Below are positions 53,073 through 62,197 of a stretch of DNA of 64,000 nt, in pieces. Positions within the stretch are counted from its first letter, which is position 1. Each line of letters opens with the position of its first letter. Made by a program: the position numbers and the translations under genes. Under the pieces are notes generated by a model. It had not been told where the DNA came from. It made no database searches and worked only from the letters and a program-made list of their open reading frames with translations. This DNA comes from Gammaproteobacteria bacterium (GTDB lineage Bacteria > Pseudomonadota > Gammaproteobacteria > Steroidobacterales > Steroidobacteraceae), in NCBI GenBank assembly GCA_016707425.1, contig JADJHU010000008.1:62001-126000 (forward strand), written 5' to 3'.

Positions 53073-54218
53073 TCACTGCACGGCGCGCGGATAGGAGCCG
53101 AGCACGCGACACAGTGAGGCTCGCTTCTCCAGTGCAGCGATTGCCTTCGCGATGCGCGCTTCGCGGATGTGCCCTTCGATATCGATGAAGAAAACATAGT
53201 CCCACTTGCGCCGGTGCGACGGCCGGGACTCGATGCGCGTCATGCTGATGCCGTGCCTGGCGAGCGGCTCGAGCAGCCGGTAGAGGGCCCCGGGTGCATC
53301 CGTGTGGGAGATCGACACCAGGAGCGTCGTGCGATCGGCACCGCTCGGCTCGAAGAATCTCCGCCCGAGCACGAGGAAGCGGGTCGTGTTGTCCTGCCGG
53401 TCCTCGATCTGCGCCGCGAGGATTTTCAGCCCGTAGACCTCCGCCGCCGTATCTCCCGCGATCGCCGCCGTCCCGCGTTCGTCGCGGGCACGGCGCGCGG
53501 CCTCGGCATTGCTCGCCACGGGCATCCGCTCGACGTCCGGCAGATGTTCGTCGAGCCAGCCGCGACACTGCGCGAGTGACTGCTGATGGGTGCAGACCCT
53601 TTCGATACGCGCCAGGTCATTCATGCGCCCCATCAGGAACTGGTGGATGCGCAGTTCCACCTCGCCGCAGATCTTCAGCGGCGAAGTGACCAGCCGGTCG
53701 AGCGTGTGGTTGACCGTGCCCTCCGTCGAGTTTTCGATCGGCACGACACCGAAGTCCGCTGTGCCCGCTTCCACCTCGTGGAACACCTCCTCGATCGAGG
53801 CCAGCGCCAGTGCCCGCACGGAGTGTCCGAAGTGCTTGAGCACCGCGTTCTGCGTGAAGGTGCCCTCAGGGCCCAGAAAGCCCACCTTGAGCGGCTCCTG
53901 CTGGGCGAGGCAGGCGGACATGATTTCGCGGAAAAGCCTGACGATCTCCTCGTCGCGCAGTGGCCCCTCGTTGCGCTCGAGCGCCATGCGCAGCACCTGC
54001 GCCTCGCGCTCCGGGCGGTAGAAGTCGACCGTGTGTCCGTCGGCGTGCTTGGAGATGCCGACCGTCTGCGCGAGCCGTGCGCGCTCATTGATCAGGGCGT
54101 GGATCTGTGCGTCCACCGCATCGATGCGCCGGCGGATGTCTTCCAGCGGCGGCGTGCCCGGCTTCCGGGACCGCACCTGCCGCGGAGTCCGCGCCCTGCC
54201 AGTCTGGCCCCGAGCCAC
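53073..54218 (-). CDS. pheA: Bifunctional chorismate mutase/prephenate dehydratase
   Basis: A 381-residue P-protein for phenylalanine synthesis. Residues about 25-110 are an AroQ-type mutase (DIRRRIDAVDAQIHALINERARLA). Residues about 112-290 are prephenate dehydratase with GPEGTFTQNAV, VPIENSTEGTV and the catalytic DNTTRF. The ACT domain (about 295-375) has DAPGALYRLLEPL and ESRPSH, the Phe feedback site. GTG start with AGAGGG upstream. Confidence 0.95.
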   Translation of the reverse strand: MARGQTGRARTPRQVRSRKPGTPPLEDIRRRIDAVDAQIHALINERARLAQTVGISKHADGHTVDFYRPEREAQVLRMALERNEGPLRDEEIVRLFREIMSACLAQQEPLKVGFLGPEGTFTQNAVLKHFGHSVRALALASIEEVFHEVEAGTADFGVVPIENSTEGTVNHTLDRLVTSPLKICGEVELRIHQFLMGRMNDLARIERVCTHQQSLAQCRGWLDEHLPDVERMPVASNAEAARRARDERGTAAIAGDTAAEVYGLKILAAQIEDRQDNTTRFLVLGRRFFEPSGADRTTLLVSISHTDAPGALYRLLEPLARHGISMTRIESRPSHRRKWDYVFFIDIEGHIREARIAKAIAALEKRASLCRVLGSYPRAVQ

Positions 54219-54233
54219 GATCCCTCTTCGCTC

Positions 54234-55406
54234 TCAGACGATGCGCGCCGAGAGCACGCCTTCGATGCCGCGCACACAGGCCAGGAGCGTGTCGCCGACC
54301 TCACCCTCGGCATCGATGAGGGTATACGCATATTCGCCGCGCGACTTGTTCAGAAGGTCTGCAATGTTGAGCTTCGCATCGGCGAGGCAGGTCGAGATCT
54401 GTCCGACCATGTTCGGCACGTTGCGGTTCGCGATGGCCAGACGCGTCGCCCCGGACGCCCGCGGCAGCACGGCCTCGGGGAAGTTCACGCAATTGCGGAT
54501 GTTGCCCGTCTCGAGGAATTCGCGCAGGGTCTCCGCGACCATCACCGCACAGTTCTCCTCCGCCTCCCCGGTCGAAGCGCCGAGGTGCGGCAGGGTGACG
54601 ACCCTCGGGTGATCCTTGAGCGCGTTCTTGGGGAAATCGCACACGTAGGCATGGACCCGACCTTCGTCCAGGGCCTGCAGGATCGCGCGATCCTCGACGA
54701 TCGGTGCACGGGCGAAATTCAGGATGACGCTGCCACGCTTCATGAGGCGGAGCCGGTTGTCGTTCACGAGTCCGCGTGTCTCGTCGGTGATCGGGACGTG
54801 CACCGATACGACGTCTGCGCGCGCGAACAGGTCGTCGAGGGAGAGCGCCTGCTCGACGCTCGAGGACAGCTGCCAGGCGCGGCGAACGGTGATCTGCGGG
54901 TCGTAACCGAGCACCTTCATGCCGAGCCCGAGCGCCGAGTTCGCCACCTCGACACCGATCGCACCGAGTCCGACGACGCCCAGAGTGCGTCCCGGCAGCT
55001 CGAAGCCGACGAAGTTTTTCTTTCCCTTCTCAACTGCCGCGTCGATCGCCGCGTCGTCGCCGGTGAGCGAGCGGGCGAAACTCCAGGCCTGACAGATGTT
55101 GCGCGCAGCGAGGAACAGGCTCGCCAGCACGAGCTCCTTCACCGCATTGGCATTCGCACCGGGAGCATTGAAGACCGGACGCCCCGCTGCAAGCGCCGCC
55201 ACGGGGATGTTGTTGACCCCGGCACCTGCGCGCCCGACGGCCAGGACGCTCTCGGGAACCGCCATGGCGTGCATGTCCGCCGATCGCACCAGGATGCCAT
55301 GGGGATGGCCGATCTCGGATGCGATCTCGTACTGGTCGCGGGGCAGTCTCTCGAGACCGCGCACGCTGATGTTGTTGAGAGTCAGGATGCGAAAACGCGT
55401 TGCCAT
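54234..55406 (-). CDS. serA: D-3-phosphoglycerate dehydrogenase
   Basis: A 390-residue short-form SerA: first step of serine synthesis, oxidising 3-phosphoglycerate with NAD. It has GAGVNNIPV, the Rossmann GLGAIGVEVA (near 145), ARAPIVED, CDFPKN and the catalytic LPHLGAST His, ending in a C-terminal ACT domain. It lies between serC and pheA with small gaps, so the serine pathway forms a pair; this is not the standard Pseudomonas order. Confidence 0.94.
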   Translation of the reverse strand: MATRFRILTLNNISVRGLERLPRDQYEIASEIGHPHGILVRSADMHAMAVPESVLAVGRAGAGVNNIPVAALAAGRPVFNAPGANANAVKELVLASLFLAARNICQAWSFARSLTGDDAAIDAAVEKGKKNFVGFELPGRTLGVVGLGAIGVEVANSALGLGMKVLGYDPQITVRRAWQLSSSVEQALSLDDLFARADVVSVHVPITDETRGLVNDNRLRLMKRGSVILNFARAPIVEDRAILQALDEGRVHAYVCDFPKNALKDHPRVVTLPHLGASTGEAEENCAVMVAETLREFLETGNIRNCVNFPEAVLPRASGATRLAIANRNVPNMVGQISTCLADAKLNIADLLNKSRGEYAYTLIDAEGEVGDTLLACVRGIEGVLSARIV

Positions 55407-55413
55407 GCGGAAG

Positions 55414-56493
55414 TTATCCGTGTCGCCTCTGGAAATCGGTCATGAAGGCCACGAGCGCCTCGACGCCCGCCGGGGGCATGGCGTTGTAGATGCTCGCGCG
55501 CATGCCGCCAACCGAGCGGTGCCCCTCGAGGTTCGTCAGACCCGCAGCGCCTGCCTCGGCGAGAAAGGTCTTCTCGAGTGCAGGATCCGGAACGGTGAAG
55601 GGTACGTTCATCCACGAACGGCCGGGCTTCGCCACCGGATTGGCATACCAGCCGGACTCGTCGATGGCGCGGTAGAGGCGCACGGCCTTGGCACGGTTTC
55701 GCTCGGCCATCGCCCCGAGCCCACCCTGGCGCTTGAGCCACTTGAAGACCAGCCCTGCGATGTACCACGCGAAGGTCGGCGGCGTGTTCAGCATCGAGCC
55801 GTCATCGGCCATGGCCTTGTAATCCCAGACGAGCGGCGTACCGGCCCGCGCCCGCCCGATCAGGTCCTCACGCACGATCACGACGCAGAGTCCCGAGGGT
55901 CCGATGTTCTTCTGCGCACCCGCATAGATCAGACCGTACTTCGACACGTCGATCGGACGCGACAGAATGGTCGAGGACATGTCCGCCACCAGGGGCACGC
56001 CGCGCGTCTCGGGCACATAGGGGAACTCCACACCGCCGATGGTCTCGTTCGGCGTGTAGTGCACGTAGGCGGCACCGGGGGTGAGTCTCAGGCCCTCCGC
56101 GGCAGGCACGGTGGAGTAATTCGAGTCGCCCTCGTCCGCTGCGACATTCACCCTGAGGAACCGCTTGGCCTCGCCGATCGCCTTCTTCGACCAGGCGCCG
56201 GTGTTGACGTAATCCGCCGTGGCTTCCGGACCCGCCAGGTTCATGGGAATGGCCGCGAACTGGGCGCTGGCGCCACCCTGCAGGAAAAGCACCTTGTAGT
56301 TCGCCGGAATGGCCAGCAGCTCGCGCAGGTCCGTCTCGGCGTCCCGGGCAAGCGCCACGAAGGCCTTGCTGCGGTGGCTGATCTCCATGACGGACATGCC
56401 ACCGCCGCGCCAGTCGGTCATCTCATCGCGAGCCTGTTCCAGCACTTCGAGGGGCAACGTTGCCGGCCCCGCAGCGAAATTGAATACGCGCAC
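55414..56493 (-). CDS. serC: Phosphoserine aminotransferase
   Basis: A 359-residue PLP enzyme converting 3-phosphohydroxypyruvate to phosphoserine. VFNFAAGPATLP start, EISHRSKAF, FLQGGASAQF, the PLP-Lys region YAGAQKNIGPSGL and HRSVGGMRASIYNA. GTG start chosen because homologues begin there; Shine-Dalgarno is weak. Gap to serA is 7 bp, gap from gyrA is 43 bp. Confidence 0.95.
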   Translation of the reverse strand: MRVFNFAAGPATLPLEVLEQARDEMTDWRGGGMSVMEISHRSKAFVALARDAETDLRELLAIPANYKVLFLQGGASAQFAAIPMNLAGPEATADYVNTGAWSKKAIGEAKRFLRVNVAADEGDSNYSTVPAAEGLRLTPGAAYVHYTPNETIGGVEFPYVPETRGVPLVADMSSTILSRPIDVSKYGLIYAGAQKNIGPSGLCVVIVREDLIGRARAGTPLVWDYKAMADDGSMLNTPPTFAWYIAGLVFKWLKRQGGLGAMAERNRAKAVRLYRAIDESGWYANPVAKPGRSWMNVPFTVPDPALEKTFLAEAGAAGLTNLEGHRSVGGMRASIYNAMPPAGVEALVAFMTDFQRRHG

Positions 56494-56536
56494 GAGCTAC
56501 CTGTCAGTTGATTGCTTCAGGAAAGATCGGATTTTA

Positions 56537-59146
56537 TCAATTGCCTGCCTGGGAGTCCGGACTTTCGTCGCCCGTGACGCCCTCGTCCCCGGCCTCCTCG
56601 TCGCCGAGACTCTCGATGCGCTCCACACCCATGAGCCGCTCTCCCTCGGCCAGTCTCATCAGCCGCACGCCCTGGGTGTTGCGGCCGACCACCGAGATTT
56701 CCCGCACGGGCGTACGCACCAGCGTACCCGTGGAGCTGACAAGCATGAGCTCCTGCTCCGGCGTCACCTGCAGTGCCGCAACCATCGCGCCATTGCGCTC
56801 CGAAGTCTGGAGCGCGATGACCCCCTGGCCTCCGCGGCCATGCCGGGGGAATTCCTCGAGCGGGGTGAGTTTGCCGTAGCCATTCTCGGACGCCGTGAGG
56901 ATGCAGCCCTCCTTCACCACGATGAGCGCGATCACCTGCGGCTCGCAATCCTCGCCATCACCGAGCTTCACGCCGCGCACGCCTGCGGCCTCCCGGCCCA
57001 TGGGGCGCACTTCCTCCTCCGCGAAACGAACCGCCTTGCCACCGCTCGTACAGAGGATGATCTCACGCTGTCCGTCAGTGAGCGCGCAGCCGACCAGCCG
57101 GTCGTCTTCACGGAGATCGACCGCGATGATCCCGCTGGCGCGCGGGCGCGAAAAGGCGGTGAGCGGCGTTTTCTTCACCGTGCCGCGGCTGGTCGCCATG
57201 AACACGAAGTGCTCCTCGTCGAACTGCTTGATCGGCAGCACCGCGTTGATCTTCTCGCCCGCCTCGAGCGGGAGGAGATTCACCATGGGCCTGCCGCGTG
57301 CCCCACGCCCCGCCTGCGGCAGCTCATAGACCTTCAGCCAGTAGAGTTTGCCCCGGTTCGAGAAGCACAGCAGCGTGTCGTGGGTGTGTGCGACGAAGAG
57401 TTTCTCGACGAAATCTTCGTCCTTCACGCCAGTGGCCGTCCTGCCACGCCCGCCGCGCCGCTGCGTCTGGTACTCGGCCACGGGCTGCGACTTGGCGTAG
57501 CCCGCGTGCGAGAGGGTCACGACCACGTCCTGCGGTTCGATCAGGTCCTCGGTGGTGAGGTCGAAATGATCGCGATTGATCTCGGTGCGTCGCGCATCAC
57601 CGTAGGTCTCCCGCACCTCGGCGAGCTCGGCGCGCACGACCTGCGTAAGCCGCTCGGGGCGCGCCAGGATGTCGAGGAAATCCACGATCTGCACGAGCAG
57701 CTCCCGATACTCGGCGATGATCCGGTCCTGCTGGAGTCCCGTGAGCCTGTGCAGGCGCATGTCAAGGATCGCCTGTGCCTGCGCATCGGAGAGGCGATAG
57801 CCGGCGTCGGTCAGCCCGGATTCCCCGCCGATCGCCCGCGGGCGCGTAGAAACCGCACCGGCGCGCGCCAGCAGCTCCGGCACGATGCCTGCCGGCCAGA
57901 CACGGGCGAGCAGCCGCGTGCGCGCCTCCGGCGGAGAGGGCGAGGCCTTGATGAGGGCAATGACTTCGTCGATGTTGGCAAGCGCGACCGCCAGTCCCTC
58001 GAGGAGGTGTGCGCGCTCGCGTGCCCGTGCGAGATCGTGGATCGTGCGGCGCGTCACCACCTCGCGTCGGTGGCGCAGGAAGGCCTCCAGCATCTCCCGC
58101 AGGGAGAGGAGCTTCGGCTGTCCGTCGACCAGCGCCACCATGTTCATGCCGAACACCGTTTCCATCGGCGTCTGCGCGAACAGGTTGTTCAGCACGACAT
58201 CGGCGTTCTCTCCGCGACGGAGCTCGATCACGATGCGCATGCCGTCCTTGTCGGACTCATCGCGCAGCCCGTCGCCGGCGATGCCCTCGAGCTGCTTGTC
58301 CCGCACCAGGTCGGCAATGCGCTCGATCAGGCGCGCCTTGTTCACCTGGTAGGGCAGCTCCGTGACGATGATCGCCTGGCGCTCGCCCCGCCCGACATCC
58401 TCGAAGTGCGCGCGTGCCCGCATCGAGAGGCGTCCGCGGCCCGTTCGATAGGCCGTGGCGATCTCCTGGGCACCGTTGATGATCCCGGCGGTGGGGAAAT
58501 CCGGCCCGGGCACGTGCTGCATGAGCCCGTGCAGCGTGATGTCCGGATCGTCCAGCAGGGCCATGCAGGCGTCGACGACCTCGGCAAGATTGTGCGGCGG
58601 GATATTGGTGGCCATTCCCACGGCAATGCCGGCCGAGCCGTTGACCAGCAGGTTCGGGATGCGCGTCGGCAGCACCGAGGGCTCGGTTTCCGACTCGTCG
58701 TAGTTGGGTACGAAATCGACGGTTTCGCGCTCGATATCGGCCAGCAGCTCGTGCGCGATACGTGCCATGCGCACTTCCGTGTAGCGCATGGCCGCTGGCA
58801 TGTCGCCATCCACAGAGCCGAAATTACCCTGTCCGTCCACCAGCATGTAGCGCATGGAGAAGGGCTGCGCCATGCGTACGATCGTGTCGTAGACGGCCGT
58901 ATCGCCGTGCGGGTGGTACTTGCCGATCACGTCGCCGACGACGCGCGCCGACTTCTTGTATGGCTTGTTCCAGTCGTTGCCGAGTTCACGCATCGCATAG
59001 AGCACCCGGCGATGCACCGGCTTCAGCCCGTCGCGCACGTCGGGCAGCGCCCGCCCCACGATGACGCTCATGGCATAGTCGAGATACGACTGCCGCATCT
59101 CGTCCTCGAGATTGACGGGCAGGACTTCGCGGGCGATTTCGCTCAT
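56537..59146 (-). CDS. gyrA: DNA gyrase subunit A
   Basis: An 869-residue GyrA. Catalytic Tyr122 in AAMRYTE; the quinolone region reads HPHGDTAVYDT, with Thr83 and Asp87 in E. coli numbering (Thr83 is natural in Pseudomonas, so it is not evidence for resistance). The GyrA box QRRGGRG and six C-terminal blade repeats are present. A GTG nine codons upstream is possible; the ATG matches homologues. Start of the minus-strand block gyrA-serC-serA-pheA-hisC-aroA. Confidence 0.96.
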   Translation of the reverse strand: MSEIAREVLPVNLEDEMRQSYLDYAMSVIVGRALPDVRDGLKPVHRRVLYAMRELGNDWNKPYKKSARVVGDVIGKYHPHGDTAVYDTIVRMAQPFSMRYMLVDGQGNFGSVDGDMPAAMRYTEVRMARIAHELLADIERETVDFVPNYDESETEPSVLPTRIPNLLVNGSAGIAVGMATNIPPHNLAEVVDACMALLDDPDITLHGLMQHVPGPDFPTAGIINGAQEIATAYRTGRGRLSMRARAHFEDVGRGERQAIIVTELPYQVNKARLIERIADLVRDKQLEGIAGDGLRDESDKDGMRIVIELRRGENADVVLNNLFAQTPMETVFGMNMVALVDGQPKLLSLREMLEAFLRHRREVVTRRTIHDLARARERAHLLEGLAVALANIDEVIALIKASPSPPEARTRLLARVWPAGIVPELLARAGAVSTRPRAIGGESGLTDAGYRLSDAQAQAILDMRLHRLTGLQQDRIIAEYRELLVQIVDFLDILARPERLTQVVRAELAEVRETYGDARRTEINRDHFDLTTEDLIEPQDVVVTLSHAGYAKSQPVAEYQTQRRGGRGRTATGVKDEDFVEKLFVAHTHDTLLCFSNRGKLYWLKVYELPQAGRGARGRPMVNLLPLEAGEKINAVLPIKQFDEEHFVFMATSRGTVKKTPLTAFSRPRASGIIAVDLREDDRLVGCALTDGQREIILCTSGGKAVRFAEEEVRPMGREAAGVRGVKLGDGEDCEPQVIALIVVKEGCILTASENGYGKLTPLEEFPRHGRGGQGVIALQTSERNGAMVAALQVTPEQELMLVSSTGTLVRTPVREISVVGRNTQGVRLMRLAEGERLMGVERIESLGDEEAGDEGVTGDESPDSQAGN

Positions 59147-59190
59147 CGGCGTCGCTGTGGAAGGGGGCTTCACGCTCAGATTAAACGCAA

Positions 59191-59199
59191 ATTCTAGCA
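59191..59199 (-). promoter_or_regulatory. Extended -10 promoter of gyrA
   Basis: TGCTAGAAT on the minus strand: TAGAAT is 5 of 6 to the -10 box and has the TGn extension. It lies about 45 bp from the gyrA start. No good -35 box is needed or seen. Confidence 0.5.
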
Positions 59200-59272
59200 C
59201 ACTCGTCCGGCGGCTCCGGCCTGCCGGCGCCCCGTGCCGAACCCGCCGCACGCCGCGATGCAACGCCCCGGC

Positions 59273-59278
59273 TATACT
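59273..59278 (+). promoter_or_regulatory. -10 box of TRZ/ATZ hydrolase
   Basis: TATACT, 5 of 6, in GGCTATACTCGCGG, about 40 bp before the hydrolase ATG and in the divergent region with gyrA. -35 not recognisable. Confidence 0.4.
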
Positions 59279-59317
59279 CGCGGCCGCCTCACGCAGGCCA
59301 CCCGCAGAACTCCCAGC

Positions 59318-60654
59318 ATGCAGCCCGTCGATCTCGTTCTCGAAGCCCGCTGGATCGTGCCGATCGAAGCGGCCGGACAGGTGCTCGAACGCCATGCGAT
59401 CGTGGTCGATGCCGGACGCATCATCGACATCTCCCCGATCGAGACCGTTGCCGCAAAGTATCTGCCGGCCGAGCATCTGCAGCGGTCCGGGCATGCGCTG
59501 CTGCCCGGCTTCGTGAACGCCCACACCCACGCGGCAAGCTCGCTGCTCCGTGGCGTGCCTGCGGGGAACCTGCCGACGTCCCGCGGTCGTCCGCGGGGCC
59601 GGGCGCTCGACTGCGCCTGGCAGAATGCGGACTTCGTGCGTGAGGGCACGCGCCTAGCGGTGGCCGAGATGCTGCGAGCGGGGATCACGAGCTTCGCAGA
59701 CATGTACTGCTTTCCTGAGGAAGTGATCCGCGTCGCCGCGACCGCGCGCATCCGCGCGGTCGTCGGCCTGCCCGTGGCGGACACCCCGAGCGCCTGGGCG
59801 CAAACCGTCACCGGGTATCTCGACAAGGCGGAGGAACTCTGGGATGGTCATCGCTCCAGTTCCTGGACGCGGCTGTACTTCGCGCCACACGGACCATGGT
59901 CGATGGAGCGGGCAACGCTGGAACGCGTGCGCCGCGTGGCCGATCAGCTCGATGCGCCGATTGCGATGCACGTGAGCGGAACCCGGCACGACCTCGAACG
60001 AGCCCGCGCGCGACACGGCCGGCGTCCGCTCGCATTGCTGGCCGAGCTCGGGTTCCTGCGCCCCGGTTTCACCGCCATACACGTGGTCCAGCAGGATCCC
60101 GGTGAACCGGGACTGCTGGCCCGTCACGGCGTGACAGTCGTGCAATGTCCACAATCCGGCCTGCGACTCGGCACGGGCATCGGCCCGGTCAGCGAGCTGC
60201 TCAGCGCGGGCGTCGACGTTGCCCTTGGCACCGATGGACCGGGAGACACCGGTGCGCTCGACATGCTCGCGGAGACGCGGATGGCTTCCCTGCTCGCCTC
60301 GCAGCACGCCGAAGGCGGCACGCCACTCTCAGCCGCGGCGGCGCTGCGCCTCGCGACGCTCGCCGGCGCACGCGCGCTCGGACTCGACGATCTGGTGGGC
60401 TCGCTCGAACCCGGGAAGGCGGCCGACATGGTGTGCATCGACCTGTCGTCGCTGGCCTGCCAGCCCGTAGCCTCGCCGCTCGAGGCAATCGTCTTCGCGG
60501 CAACCCGCGAGGCCGTGAGCGATGTCTGGGTCGCCGGCCGTCCCGTGGTAACCGGCCATCGACTGCTGGGCTTCGACGAAGCCGAGCTTTTGCGGCGATG
60601 GCGCAGACCGCCGCGGCCCGTGCGCGCGACATCGGCGGCGGCGGCGAAGCGTGA
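59318..60654 (+). CDS. TRZ/ATZ-family amidohydrolase (MtaD-like), with terminal frame break
   Basis: About 445 residues of the TRZ/ATZ (methylthioadenosine/SAH deaminase) amidohydrolase barrel. Metal HxH in NAHTHAASSL, APHGPWSM, IAMHV, AIHVV and the GTDG Asp are present. The HxxE motif that should carry the catalytic Glu reads HVSG, so deaminase activity is doubtful. The primary frame runs past 60654 into the next gene; adding one T in the TTTT run at 60588 gives the tail AMAQTAAARARDIGGGGEA with TGA exactly overlapping the next GTG. Hence I end the gene there. Location beside gyrA matches Pseudomonas. Confidence 0.82.
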
Positions 60655-61340
60655 GCACGCGCGACCGCGCTGCACGCGCCGTTCTCTTCGATCTCGACGG
60701 CACGCTGCTCGACACGGCACCCGACATGGGTGCCGCCCTGAATGCGCTGCGCATGGAGACCGGGCTGGAGCCGCTCGCACCCGCCACCATCCGCCCTCAT
60801 GTGTCGCACGGCTCTGCCGCCCTCATCCAGCTCGCCTTCGGTGAGCGGCACGTGAGAGAGCTCGACGGGCTGCGCGCGCGCTTTCTTGATCTCTACCGTG
60901 CGCGGCTCGCCTGCGACACCCGCCTGTTCGCCGGCGGCGAGTGGACGCTGACGGAGCTCGAGCGTCGGGGTCTGCCCTGGGGCGTCGTCACCAACAAGCC
61001 CGGGTGGCTCGCGGAGCCGCTGCTCGAAGCGCTCGGTCTCGCACACCGCGCCGGCTGCGTCATCGCAGGAGACACACTCCCTGAGCGCAAGCCTCACCCG
61101 CGTCCCCTGCTGCTCGGGGCCGAACGCCTCGCGACGCATCCCTCCCACTGCGTCTACGTGGGCGACGCCGAGCGCGACATGGTTGCGGCGCGGGCGGCCG
61201 GCATGGTCGCGCTGGTGGCCGGTTTCGGCTACATCGGGGACTGGGAGGGCGCAGAGCGCTGGCCGCAGGATGGCTGGTTGCACACGCCCGAGGATCTCAT
61301 CGCGTGGCTCGAGTCGGCGCCGCCATTGCCACCCGCATGA
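60651..61340 (+). CDS. gph: HAD-family phosphatase (Gph/MupP-like)
   Basis: A 229-residue HAD hydrolase. DLDGTLLDTAPDM is the nucleophile loop; TNKPGW, the Lys in PERKPHP and the GDAERDM acid loop are all kept. Usually annotated phosphoglycolate phosphatase; in pseudomonads the orthologue beside ubiG acts on N-acetylmuramate 6-phosphate (MupP), and that is equally possible. GTG start overlapping the hydrolase stop; stop overlaps the next ATG (ATGA). The ubiG gene normally between hydrolase and this gene is missing. Confidence 0.9.
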   Translation: MSTRDRAARAVLFDLDGTLLDTAPDMGAALNALRMETGLEPLAPATIRPHVSHGSAALIQLAFGERHVRELDGLRARFLDLYRARLACDTRLFAGGEWTLTELERRGLPWGVVTNKPGWLAEPLLEALGLAHRAGCVIAGDTLPERKPHPRPLLLGAERLATHPSHCVYVGDAERDMVAARAAGMVALVAGFGYIGDWEGAERWPQDGWLHTPEDLIAWLESAPPLPPA

Positions 61341-62197
61341 ACGGACGACCCCACGACACACCAACCGGCCTGCCACCCGGATCGGTGCGCTGGTACGTGT
61401 GGCTCTATGCGCCACCAGAGGCGCGCGCCTTCACCGCCGCACTTTTCGCGATCGAGCGGGAAATCACCGCCAGCGCCCGGCCAGGCCTCGACCATGGTGT
61501 CGCTCATGCCCGGCTCGACTGGTGGCAGGGGGAATGCGAACGCATCGCAGCAGGCCGACCCGTCCACCCGCTGGCGCGCACGCTCGTGACCCCGCCGACG
61601 AGCGCGGGTCAGAGCCCCGACCTCAGTGGCCTGCTCGAGAACGCGCGCTGGGATCTCGCCAGCGCCGCATTCGAGACTCGCTCTGAACTGGATGCCTACT
61701 GCCAGCGCTGGGCGAACAGCATCGCACTCGCACTCGCACCGCCGACCGCAGGACCGGGTGCGGCAGCCTTCCCTTGCAGGCGTGGCGCCGCCCTGCGCGA
61801 GACCGAGCTGCTCGTGCACCTCGCATCCGAGGCACGCCTCGGGCGGTTGCGCCTGCCGCTCGACGAACTCGAGCGCCTGCAGGTCGACCCCCAGTCGGCC
61901 GCCCACCCACCGTGGCCCACGCCTCTGACGGCACTGCTACATCAACGCTACGAAGCGCTCCATGGCATCCTTGCCAACCGGGATCCGCTACGCGATCACG
62001 CGCAGCCGCGCCCCGCTCTGCGAACCATGGAAGTCTGGTGCAGCCTCACTGCCCGACTGGCGGCCCGTGCACTTCAGGCACTTCCCGAACCGGCACCCGA
62101 ACGCGCCCGCGACCGCTTTACCGACGCTCTGGTCGCCTGGCGCGCCGCGCGGCGCATGCCGCTGATCGACAGTGAACGACGAGGACCGCCATCTTGA
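61337..62197 (+). CDS. Squalene/phytoene-synthase-like protein
   Basis: A 286-residue all-helical protein of the squalene/phytoene synthase superfamily: RWYVWLYAPPEARAF start, ARLDWWQGECERIAAGRPVHPLART in the first helix pair, and a helical end. The DxxxD metal motifs of true prenyl synthases are not visible, so it belongs to the non-catalytic or unknown branch (NDUFAF6-like). Overlaps the phosphatase stop (ATGA) and the SDR start (TTGA), so the three genes form one unit. Confidence 0.78.
   Translation: MNGRPHDTPTGLPPGSVRWYVWLYAPPEARAFTAALFAIEREITASARPGLDHGVAHARLDWWQGECERIAAGRPVHPLARTLVTPPTSAGQSPDLSGLLENARWDLASAAFETRSELDAYCQRWANSIALALAPPTAGPGAAAFPCRRGAALRETELLVHLASEARLGRLRLPLDELERLQVDPQSAAHPPWPTPLTALLHQRYEALHGILANRDPLRDHAQPRPALRTMEVWCSLTARLAARALQALPEPAPERARDRFTDALVAWRAARRMPLIDSERRGPPS

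Noticed and set aside
56537..59146. Quinolone resistance from Thr83 in GyrA
   Set aside because: Thr at position 83 is natural in Pseudomonas and relatives; Asp87 is unchanged. No basis for a resistance call.
56309..59197. Long open frame opposite gyrA
   Set aside because: Complement of a clear gyrA with Tyr122 and GyrA box; no domain on the other strand.
60655..60844. Extended C-terminus of the TRZ/ATZ hydrolase
   Set aside because: The extra Arg/His-rich residues come from the phosphatase gene read in another frame; the alternative end has TGA overlapping its GTG.
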